Shown: piece by piece, positions 47,342 to 57,046 of the stretch
Numbering within the stretch: the first letter of the stretch is position 1
How the letters are laid out: each line of letters starts with the position of its first letter
From: Siphonodentalium dalli
Taxonomy: Eukaryota > Mollusca > Scaphopoda > Gadilida > Siphonodentaliidae
Assembly: GCA_032622095.1 (NCBI GenBank)
Contig: CP136068.1
Span: forward strand, 128,901,989 to 128,965,988
Direction: 5' to 3'
DNA length: 64,000 bases
The notes under the pieces: model-generated
What the model saw: the letters and a program-made list of their open reading frames with translations, nothing else
What the model was told of the DNA's origin: nothing
Database searches by the model: none
Made by a program: the position numbers and the translations under genes

Positions 47342-48629
47342 TGCCTTTAGGGTGGATTAACATGAATTTACTTTTAGCTGTACTGATTGACAGTTTGTTA
47401 CAACAACACCATTCAAATATGTGTTTTAATTCGGTAATCGATGTTTTAAAAAATTTTTTTTTATCGTAGCCAGATGAATATAGGGTGGTATCATCAGAAA
47501 ATGACAGCATATTCATTTTTGTACATTGGGGCATATCGTTTACATAGAGGAGAAAAATTGTCGGACCGAGAACTGACCCCTGGGGCACGCCAAACGTTAT
47601 CCTTTTTAATGCGGAAGTATGTCCTTGACAGTCAACATATTGTTTTCTACCCGTTAGATAACTTCTAAACCAGTCTTTAGTAACTCCTCGAATTCCATAA
47701 TGTTCTAGCTTTCCCAATAAAATTTCATGACTGATTGTATCAAACGCTTTCGACAAGTCTATGAAAATAGCTAATGTAGAGTCCTTAGTTGGTTTATCGT
47801 TGTTTTCTGCTACATGATCTAGAAGATGCATTAAGGGGTGTATCGTAGAGTGGTTCTTGCGGAATCCATATTGGTGTTTATGTAGAATATTGTGTTTTTG
47901 AAGGAATGAAAATAGCCTACTCTGCATAAGTTTCTCTAATAATTTCGAAAAGACGGGTAAAATGCTAATGGGCCTATAATTTGTTATTTTACTAGGAGAC
48001 TCGTTTTTATGGAGTGGAATTACTTTGGATATTTTCAGCCTATCGGGGAAGATTCCTAATTTGAATGATAGGTTGAATATGTGCGACAGTGCTCTAGAAG
48101 TTTCGGGGATGGTCTGTTTCATTAGTTTCGATGTGAGATGATCTATGTCAGCGGTTCCCTTCCCGATGACTTTATCAGAGATTTTCAGGATTTCGTTGGC
48201 GTCAGTGGGAAACAAGAAGAAATTACCAGTATTGGAATGTGTTAAGTAGTCTGAAAAATGTTTATCTGGGTTACAGGGGACGTCGTCACTAGTCTTCTGA
48301 CCAATTTTCGCGAAATATTCATTAAACGCCTGTGCTATTTTACCTGGTTCCGAAATTAAAGTGTTTTCATGTGACATATTAGATGGCATTTTAGGAGTGT
48401 TATTTGACAGTTTTAGAGCGTTTTTCAAGATGACCCATGTACGTCGCATGTCAAATTTATTTTCCTGTAGAACATTGTTGTAATATAGTTGTTTACTCTT
48501 TCTGATTAATTGCTTGTATATTCGACAATATGTTTTGTACTTATCAACGTTGAGAATAGACGAATTTAAAAAAAAAATTATGTATAATTTGTTCTTAACT
48601 AAAGAAGAGTTAATGAGACCTTTTGTCAT
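47313..48629 (-). pseudogene. LINE-E ORF2, reverse transcriptase part (438 codons)
   Basis: It continues the endonuclease frame directly after the amber codon. The RNA-dependent DNA polymerase core is complete: KVIPLHKNES (202-211), NYRPISILPVFSKLLE (217-232), QYGFRKNHST, FIDLSKAFDTISH (289-301, catalytic Asp 291), FGVPQGSVLGP (346-356), LYVNDM, and FSDD (377-380), where Ser stands at the usual Ala of FADD. It ends with a frameshift in the overlap with 46628-47341, at an A-rich stretch (AATGAAAAAGTGG). The ATG at 48629 is probably an internal Met, not a true start. Confidence 0.9.
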
Positions 48630-49733
48630 CTATGGTTCTTTTTTTATATATTTTTTCGGCGGATTAGATTGAACCAATGGAAATGCTTCATTAAACGCCC
48701 ATAGATAAATAGATAAAAAGTTATCGTATGCTTGGTTCGGCGATGTGCTGTCCAAGACACATTTGAAATCTTGTTGTTTAAGTATATTTTTAAGTTTATC
48801 TGTATTATTTTGACTCATTATTCTTTTTTCTGTCGAAAGATCTACTTTTGTGTATTTATTGTCTCGATATTCGGCATAAAATGTAGCGAAATGGTCCGAC
48901 ACATCGGAAAGAATGATGCCAGTGTCGACACGGGAAACGATGTTGTTGCTAAAAATATGATAAATTAATGTCGCCGAGTGGTCAGTTATTCGCGTAGGAC
49001 GTGTAATTACAGGTAAGAAGCCATTTCCAAACATCATTTCGACGAAGTTATTTGTTTTTGTATGTGAATGGAAGTTAAGCAAGTCAATATTGAAATCCCC
49101 TATGAGATATGCTTTCGTCCCTGCGTCGTTTAAATATTGTACGACGTTTGTTATTTTAGTTATAAAAGTATCTAGATCTGACAAGGGGGCTGTATTTGGT
49201 CTATATATAGACCCTACTACATATGAGGAGTGTCCAGAGTCTATTTCGATGAATAGCGTTTCAATGACATGAGGAATAAATATGGTCAGATCCTCACGAA
49301 TTTTAAAAGATAGAGTTTCTTTTATGAACATCCCAACACCACCATGTCCGTCGTCGCCATCGGGTCGGGACTTAAATTGAAATTGATGATAACCAGGGAG
49401 ATAATACTCTTCTCGAATCTTGAATATTTCTGACAAAGCCAGAATATCAATAGAGTGGTTAGAGTTTGTAATATCTGATAACATATTTTTAAATGAATCC
49501 CAGTTAGCGTTCAGGCTTCTGCAATTTAGACCGAGAATTGAAAATTCGGATTTGGAAATATTTATATTTTCGTTCAGCTGCGAAGGTGACAAATAGTTAC
49601 ATGAGTGATTTGAGAAATTATATGGCGAGTATGTGTTCCCATCATCATCGTTAGGAGGACCATTTAACAAAGTTTTAAGATTTAAGGAGTTACTTCCCTG
49701 AACATCGCCCAATGCAAAATTATCCGTTGTCAT
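48630..49733 (-). pseudogene. LINE-E ORF2, endonuclease part (367 codons, ends in amber)
   Basis: This AP-like endonuclease (EEP family) would nick target DNA to prime reverse transcription. Catalytic blocks are all present: LGLNCRSL (Asn 70), LALSEIF (Glu 102), GGVGMFIKE (131-139), GSIYRPN (Tyr 178), IGDFNIDLL (Asp 213, Asn 215) and VSDHFATF (Asp 280, His 281). The ATG at 49733 gives a ~60-residue N-terminal extension before the domain. The frame ends KKEP-TAG (48630-48632), and the next codon, in the same frame, starts MTKGL. Relatives have PW(M/I)TKGL here, so the stop is best explained as a Trp TGG to TAG change. Confidence 0.9.
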
Positions 49734-49790
49734 GGTTAGTTCTGATGATAGAGTTACCTTTCTTGCCCTTCGATAATATTACAATAAATT

Positions 49791-50280
49791 GATGTTGATA
49801 TACTTTCAATATAGCCAACCAGCTAAACCTGCATGCTATGACAATATATAATAATACATTCATATCAAAATACAATCAAATAATATATATTATTATAATT
49901 ATGAGGTACAATTTCAACAAGGTGGGAATTTTAATAGAGAATATACACAACATATGCATGGTATGTGCATGGAGACAGCATTTAGGTCGTTCGGTGATGA
50001 GGTTTGAATGTGTCTTCTACTTGCACATATGAACAGGGGCATGCATTAAATACAAGTAATGGTTAGGAAGCAGCTTTCGCATCTAAACTAGGTGCATGTA
50101 AAACGACCTGATCGTGATGGGCACTACCGTGCAGGACCATCAAGATAGTGCATGCAGGGAAGTACCCACCATGCAAGAGGTCACCGTCGTATCGATGTAT
50201 TTATTTACAAAAGCTGTATAGTATAAGAATAATACAAGGTTCATAATAGGGGTTTAATCGTGTTAAACTGTTCACATTGT
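49791..50280. other. No gene seen
   Basis: AT-rich flank of LINE-E. A frame at 49838-50032 is not recognised. Confidence 0.35.
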
Positions 50281-50283
50281 AAT

Positions 50284-50640
50284 GTGCGATAGTAGCAGGG
50301 GAGGGGTCCAACAACGACATTCTAGTAAATGTCTTAAATATACATCTGGGCGAGTTTGAATGCAGAATTTAGAAGTTATCCGTGCGTGGCTATCTGATTA
50401 TTCATACTGTACTGTTCGGTAGTAATAGGGGAGGGGTGCAACCATATTCAAGCAATTTGTTGTAAGATACATCTGTGCGAATTCGAATGCAAGACTTTAA
50501 TGTTGCTCGTCCGTGCATGGCGATCTGATAGGGTGAGATATTTACAGGTGATGATAATTTGACCGTTTGACCGTTCGATCTGACAGGGCGAGATATTTGC
50601 AGGTGATGATAATTTGACCACGAAGCCCCGTCGTTTAGAG
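50284..50640 (+). repeat. Tandem duplications (period ~130 and ~60 bp)
   Basis: GTGCGATAGTAGCAGGGGAGG (50284) and GTTCGGTAGTAATAGGGGAGG (50414) begin two copies that both run to CGTGC.TGGC.ATCTGAT. Further on, GAGATATTT.CAGGTGATGATAATTTGACC occurs twice (~50538 and ~50590). The 141-codon minus frame at 50402-50827 overlaps these repeats and is not recognised. Confidence 0.5.
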
Positions 50641-50730
50641 TACAAATTTGGTCATGTGTGTTGATATCTGGGGTATGATTAATACGTTCACTGAAAGAAG
50701 ATATGGGTGAAGTAGTGACCTTGATACTGC

Positions 50731-51063
50731 ATGAGGCCGACAAGTTTGTCCTGGTTATGGCATACTTCGCACGATTTTCTGTCGCATGAGTTGACAGCTG
50801 GAATACATTGGCTTTACCTGTGTCCACATGGTACTGACGTATTATTTGGGGCTGTATGCGGGACTTTGCCTCTGGAAATGCATTTTATGTCGATTGTATA
50901 CTCGTTGTTAAAAGTGGGTTTCGTTGATAAACCAGGAATTTCTAGTGTGATTAAGTATTCGGTACATGGACACGAATGCCAGCTTGTTTTGAAGAATTAT
51001 AATTTCCATGTATTTGAAGGATTAGAAAAAAGTTATCATAAACTAATCGGGTTTGCAGTACTG
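50731..51063 (+). other. Possible host exon with a strong 5-prime splice site
   Basis: An open frame of 143 codons starts at 50731, and the part to 51063 reads like protein (HWLYLCPHGTDVLFGAVCG, PLEMHFMSIVYSLLKVGF, HECQLVLKNYNFHVFEGLE). It is followed at 51064 by GTGAGTATATT, a close match to a 5-prime splice site. TTGACAG at ~50788 could be an acceptor. No domain is recognised and no partner exon was found, so it may be a single exon or chance. Confidence 0.35.
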
Positions 51064-51174
51064 GTGAGTATATTAACAATATTGGGTGGGGGTGGCAACT
51101 GGAATATGAATTCCCATGTAAGTACATGCAGCAAGATTTACAGAGAGGCACACCAATTATAATGGTAGACATCT

Positions 51175-51365
51175 AACTGGTTTTGTAGATTATACTAATT
51201 AATCGTAATTGTTTTAAATTAAAATTAAGATTTAAATATATGTCACTTTATCCAATATAATAGACTTATAATATGTGGGATAAGGCTTTACTCAGCTTTA
51301 CAGAAAGGTACCACAATCCTTTAATTGTGTTTGTGGATGAAATCTGACATAATTAATTATGTTCC
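51175..51365. other. No gene seen
   Basis: AT-rich spacer. Confidence 0.3.
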
Positions 51366-51369
51366 TTAT

Positions 51370-51464
51370 TATATATAACCATTTCATGATTACAGAACCA
51401 ATCTCAAGAATACATTAAATGTAATTCTTGAGATTAGTTCAGGAATCATGAAATGGTTATATAT
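51370..51464. repeat. Palindromic element (95 bp, ~44-bp arms)
   Basis: TATATATAACCATTTCATGA and AATCTCAAGAAT on the left pair with ATTCTTGAGATT and TCATGAAATGGTTATATATA on the right around a short loop (~51415-51419). There are few mismatches. Confidence 0.65.
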
Positions 51465-53320
51465 GATTTAATGGAGTCCACACAAATCGTGTGGAACGTT
51501 TTTATAAAAGAGATATTGGCACACGACCTTTGACAGTTTGAATGGGTGACCTAATACATACATATACTTAATCAGTTATATAATACTTAAATCTTCATTC
51601 ACAACTAACACAAAAAATATCTGTTACATGTACAGCTGTGTTCTAATTAATCGACCCTTCTTAAAGGCACGGATGACCTTCACGGTGTGTATTGCTGTTA
51701 AAATAGTCACTTCCGTTAAGAGGGTGGCACAATTCCAGAAATGGCGACCGGTTGAAATTCATGTATTTTTGTTTGAAAAAACCAAAAAAATTAAAATATA
51801 TTTGTTCATAGACATACTACAATAATCAAAGATTAAGTATATCTGATAAAGCGATAAATTTGTCATTCCGAAAAAGATGCATTTGAACGTCAAAACAACA
51901 CAAAATTGTTGAGATGAAAATACTCACTGGTAAGAATATCAAATAGCCAACAGGAGGTATCAACATATAGCTAATACTCCCATGCAGTGACAACGCGTAG
52001 CGGATTTCCTAGTTTCAAACCTAAAACTCCAGAATTTTTAACTTAATATATGTAAACAAACCGCCCAAAAAGACAGCCATTTGCAAGAACTATTTCAGAA
52101 AACTATGGAGCACCACTTTACTATCAAAATACATGTATGCAAAAATGTACAGTCCCAAATACCATGCACAGCGAAATAGCTTTTCATACTTCCTGTTTAC
52201 CTATCTTCGTGAGTTTCGATTTCGGCTGAAAATAAACAAGAAATTCCCTTTGCAATCTTCAGCTGTACGTGTCGATCAATAACGCGATCGTCAATAACTT
52301 TTTGATGTATCTAACACACACGTATATACTATGTTGTATCAATATATTGATTCCTTACCGGTCAAACGTTGACAATTTATTAGATTGATGTTTATTTCGC
52401 GGGGAGAATTTACCAGGAAGGCGGAAGTCACCCAACAACCACGTTAGATGTAACTACGCCAAATTTCAATCACGCGGTCGGTTATTTAAACCATACAAGA
52501 AAGATGATATCAACATTTAATAATATCCAGGTGTAACTTTTCTGCCATACGGTGTAAGTATTTGACATTAACATTACGTATTATGTGATATTATTACTTA
52601 ATATCGTATATATATATTCCGAACTATTTCGGCGGAGTGATATGTTTATTGCATAGTTTGTTATGTTTACGTCGAAATTCCTGCGAGATTTTTCGTAAAA
52701 CTTGATGCAGACTGTAAGTAATCGATGGCGCGATCGCTTATGAAAACAATACAGTGTTACGCAACAAACGATTATCCAATTGTGTTATGGACCCTGTGTT
52801 GTCACAACAGTCAGTTCGTTTGATTTTCAACATTGTAAAATAAGCACATTTATCAATACAAGAACGATAACTCCACCAATGGCGGACATAATTTCCCCAA
52901 TTTCTGTTGTTCGTCAAGTTTTTTGAAGTGTGATATTTCGATAATGGGTACGTTTTTCGAAAATCGACGACGCCTTGTCATTAGATGGAATCAGGAATTA
53001 CATGAAGGTACATTCATGGATTCTGTAGTAAAAGTTATGAAGTCATGATTTTGTCTCAAATTTTTAACATGGAAACCCTATGGGAGAAAAATAATAAATT
53101 TTCCACTTTACCTCCCTCTTAAAACCTCCATAACAAAAAGAATACTAATTTTTTTACAGACATTGTTTTTATTCCAATCATAAATATTGCGAAAATAGTT
53201 TGTATGCTTTGTTATGTAAATAGAGATAAAACTGGCTTTTATTTACATCACACAGCATACAAACTTGACATTGACTTGATATTGATGATTGCTATATGAA
53301 TAAAATATGTCTATATTTTA
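51465..53320. other. No identified gene
   Basis: This is the least repetitive long stretch of the window. Frames such as 51628-51825 are not recognised. No recognisable promoter or exon was found. Confidence 0.3.
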
Positions 53321-53371
53321 ATATTCTTTTTGTTTATGGCAGTTTTAACGGGTATGTCTGTTTTAACAGCA

Positions 53372-53640
53372 TAACCATCGCGAAGGACATCCATGCCTTT
53401 AACAAGGTTGACCACTGGTATTACCGCAAAACTCAAGCGAGTCCATGTGATCAACCACAGTCAATTATACCGCGGCTGACCACGCGTGGTACCACATTGC
53501 GTTTGCAGTTGGACCGCATTCTTCATTCGGTCAGTGCCCAACTTTGAATGTTGAATATACCCGAAACAATTTAATTGAAATAATGTGTTGTGTTAATGTA
53601 CAGTTGTTGTTGAAAATAAAGATACCCACTAACGGTGTGG
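53372..53640 (+). other. Possible terminal exon with polyadenylation signal
   Basis: TCTGTTTTAACAG (ending ~53369) resembles a 3-prime splice site. The following region is richer in GC and only one frame is open (part of 53296-53547: ITIAKDIHAFNKVDHWYYRK, then TQASPCDQPQ and TTRGTTLRLQL), ending TGA at 53545-53547. AATAAA lies at 53615-53620. A related splice-like junction occurs at 55612-55690. No protein family is recognised. Confidence 0.35.
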
Positions 53641-54540
53641 ATTTGGTATTTATAATATGAAAAGTTGGTGATTAGATATTGCACCGGATGTCAAAAGCTG
53701 ACTGTCGCATGTTTCGAAATTTCTAGATCGAACTTAAATTTTCCTATATCAATACTAAATTTAATATGGTGGGATATGACAAATTGTTTGCCATTGGTTT
53801 TATACATGTAAATGACTTCTCTCTGTTTTGTGACAATTCCACTCAGTGAATTTTGCAAGTTTCATGTTCATATCTCAAATTGTTCTCCTGCCCCCCCCCC
53901 CCCCGTGAGCAATAAAACACTGCTTACCAAATCAATTTAAGAAAACCATGGGAGGGGTGAGTTTGGTTGGAGTTAGACCACTAGATGTTAGCATATGCAA
54001 TTTGCAGGTTCAGATCTCAATATCTTCTCACACATAGCCGGTCCATGCAGTGCATTCCGTTCCTACGGATGTGAGGTACCAATTGAGAAAATCAAAGCAA
54101 CTGAAATCAGTCCCACCAAACCATAATATATGCCACCACGTCTCTGATAAACGATGGTGATTGATATCATGCCACGGGGTGTCCATAGTGAGTGATACTT
54201 ATGGGATTATACAAAGCCAAATTAGTGTGTGGGAGTTTGTGAGATTTGTCGTGTATATATATTGTATTTAACCTATTTTCTTCGTTGTAGTAACTACCAG
54301 TCTCTTGTTATAAACTTTCATCCTATGTGGAATTAATATGCATTTGGGGTTTGGTCCAAGAGGTGCACTTTTAAAATTATAGGATGGATACCCCATCACC
54401 CAAACGGAGCCACTATCGCCGTGTCACTGCCTCGACAAGAGTAAATTGTAAAATCTCGCAGATGTACCAGCGTAACCATCCACGCGCTCGAGTAGTGCTC
54501 CTTCAATAGTATTGTCTGATTCAACATCTGACTTTATAAT
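53641..54540. other. No gene; poly-C run
   Basis: A run of 14 C lies at 53891-53904. No coding signal is seen. Confidence 0.35.
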
Positions 54541-55200
54541 TCCATGTTAGATGTGTTCCGTGGGGGTTAGGCTACAACTGCACCCTAACCAAATTAAACC
54601 AGATGCACAAGACTCGCAAGTTTCGTAATTCCATTGGCACCCCACCCTTTTGGTTTCCACCCTGTCACCATGGGCGGCCATCGTTCTTCTCGTTCGTCCA
54701 TGTAGGCCGAACCCACCGGCGTTTGTAGATGCCATGTTATGCGTTCATGAAGCACACAAAGCCCAACCCAACAACGCGGCCATTTTCTCTTCTCGAGAAG
54801 AACGGTGACATTTGTATAATATTCAATAATTCTATGAATTGCAAGTACGGACGCATAATACTGTTATGATTGAGCGCAATAATCGCCATATAAACCACCA
54901 CGTGCTCACGACTGTAATATGTATAGACATAACTTAGCAGGGTACATTTGTGCTTGATACTTTCTTGCAGATATATTATTGCAGCTTCGTGTGTACATGC
55001 CATATTAATGAGGCCACAATGTATAGTCTCATTCACTCAAACAGATGTTCAGGAAGCGCCCATTTGAAACACATCTTCAGAAATATATAATCTACGCGAC
55101 AAACCTCTCAGTACGAATGTCACGAGATAAGATAGTCAACCACCTTGTTTACTAGTATTCACAAGGGTAACATTTAATACATGATATATATCAATATATA
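54541..55200. other. No identified gene
   Basis: Minus-strand frames 54547-54735 and 54737-55036 are adjacent but unrecognised. GC content rises between 54560 and 54730. Confidence 0.25.
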
Positions 55201-55589
55201 TTAAAGGCACAGGAGGACTTAGTTGTCGAAAATATTCATATTTGTTCCAATCATCGTAAAGAGAAAAACATTAAAACGCATAAAGTTTCGTCCATATATA
55301 GCATGACCATCGCGTAAACAGCATGCTATCACAAAGACCTACTATATTTCACCTAAGCAAGAGCCTGATTGTGTTACAGAAGACAGCACTATGCTATTGG
55401 CTAAACACACATAAATTATATAAACGCTCTTTATTAGTTCCATATAAGGAATGCAGCAAGAAACAACACTCTTTGTGATTACCATCATAATATAAACAAA
55501 TACCAGGACAGTTACTTTTTATGCTTTTGTTTACATAACAATGTTCAAACATGTGACAATAACATACTGTTTATGTGTTATTTCTTATT

Positions 55590-55770
55590 TGTACACGAAC
55601 AAAGTATATCTACATGTTAATATTCTTTCTGTTTGTGGCGGTTTTTGACGGGTGAAAATATTTTAACAGGATACCCACTGCCAAGGCCTCCCGTAACTTT
55701 AAATGTCTATTCTTCAAATCAACAGACCTCTTAGGCAGAACTTGCTGATGTATATATAGACGGGGTTTGA
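55590..55770 (+). repeat. Second copy of the exon-like junction
   Basis: TTAATATTCTTTCTGTTTGTGGC at ~55618, TTTTAACAG (~55663-55671) and GATACCCACTGCCAAGG match the 53312-53400 region. In the same frame, SITIAKDIHAFNK at copy 1 aligns without gaps to RIPTAKASRNFKC here, and the frame stops at ~55748. This could be a duplicated exon or a shared repeat. Confidence 0.35.
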
Positions 55771-56060
55771 GGGCAAGTCATGAGAAACTCGTTATGCTTA
55801 CAATAGCTAGGGGAGGCTCCGTTGGGAGGGGTTGAACAATTTGGAATCCCCTTTGAAAAATGTATAAGACCGATACATTACGTTTGCACAATTCTACAAC
55901 TGGTAACTCAATGTTTTCAATTTTGGAACTTTCCAACATAACACCCATCACAAATTTCCAACTCATTGCTAAAAAAAATGACCAAGAGAAGGAAAATGTT
56001 TGGTATGAAAATGACAAAATTTCCAATAAATACTGGTTGGAATATCGACATACAACAAGT

Positions 56061-56548
56061 TTAAAGGTACTCAACCCGTAAAGAGGGTCCCCATCTCAAC
56101 AGATTCCAACAACAACAATCCGATCAGAGGGTCCTATATTACTATTTATTTGGCTTTGGGGGTGAAAAATATTTGATTCGAGTCGAGGAACCCATCAAAC
56201 AAAGCTCAGAGTTATTAGATATTGATTTTTGAAAATTCGTATGTTCTCGAGATGAGTACTTATAACTGCCGTCAATTTGGTAACCTGCTCGAGATATTAC
56301 GCCAAAATTCTATTCAAACAGACAAGGATGGATAACTCTATAATCAAGTGGGTAATAATAACGAATTTTTGACTATCTTCTGGGCCAGGAAGAATTCCCG
56401 ATAATGAACAATAATAGATTTCTAAAATCGATATCTAACAAATCTGAGCTTTGATGGGTGACTTCCTCGACTCGAATCAAATATTTTTGACCCCCGAAGC
56501 CATTGAAATAGTAATTGAGAGGAGTTTTATCGGGTTGAGTACCTTTAA
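56061..56548. mobile_element. TTAA-ended MITE, copy 2 (488 bp)
   Basis: The termini are perfect 18-bp inverted repeats: TTAAAGGTACTCAACCCG (56061-56078) and its reverse complement (56531-56548). Inner arm segments match copy 1: ATCAGAGGGTCCTATATTAC, TTTGGCTTTGGGGGT and ATTCGAGTCGAGGAACC. This copy has extra sequence in the centre (~56260-56400). It is non-coding, and the frame 55860-56081 merely runs into it. Confidence 0.8.
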
Positions 56549-57045
56549 CCTAAGTGTTTTCTGACATTTCCTATTATCGAACCATTTTTACCAAAGCTGG
56601 GGTTGAGACACCCCGACCCCCTATTTTCGATAGGTAATTATGGGAGTGTGCATTAAACACCACAATATGTATTTTGTATAGAAATGTACAGGGGAGTAAA
56701 ATATTGCAGGAAGGTATGCCGGGATGGTGGGTGATCCGAGAGGCAAAACACGATTTTTTTACAATCACGTGCATTGTTATTTTACTGAAGACCATTTGTG
56801 ACCAGTTTAAAACATAACTGCACGTGTACAACATATTTATGTTATTGGGACCTCATATGGTCTTAAGTGAAGATGATATTAAGTTATGACAAGTTGCGTG
56901 TGGGACCGTGAGGTGAAAACTTACTTCCTGACACCATTCGGAACGAACCTTGCATGCACATTTAGAAAAAAACCTAGTGAGATCTTGAATCATTTAGTTT
57001 CCTCAAAAAGATAAACAAAAAAATCGACTAGAGACCAGTGTGGAA
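56549..57045. other. No gene seen
   Basis: Spacer between the MITE and the satellite. The 86-codon minus frame at 56574-56834 is not recognised. Confidence 0.3.
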
Positions 57046-57046
57046 A

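Larger units (their letters stand above)
46073..49790 (-). mobile_element. LINE-E: nearly intact CR1/Jockey-like retrotransposon
   Basis: The minus strand carries a complete ORF2 (endonuclease and reverse transcriptase) in 49733-46628. A ~550-bp 3-prime UTR follows with a GCAGCAGG..GGCC/GGCC..CTGCTCC hairpin (~46150-46195) and an end ACAAATAAACATCTACATCTACA. The short ACATCT repeats serve as the tail, as in CR1-like LINEs. No ORF1 is visible upstream of 49733, so it is 5-prime truncated or the 5-prime end lies near 49790. Only two lesions are seen, so it is a fairly young copy. Its 3-prime end abuts the minisatellite foldback. Confidence 0.85.

Noticed and set aside
46740-49272. Plus-strand frames opposite LINE-E
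   Set aside because: They are antisense to the well-supported ORF2 frames.
55778-56081. 98-codon minus and 73-codon plus frames
   Set aside because: They overlap each other, run into the TTAA MITE and show no recognisable domain.
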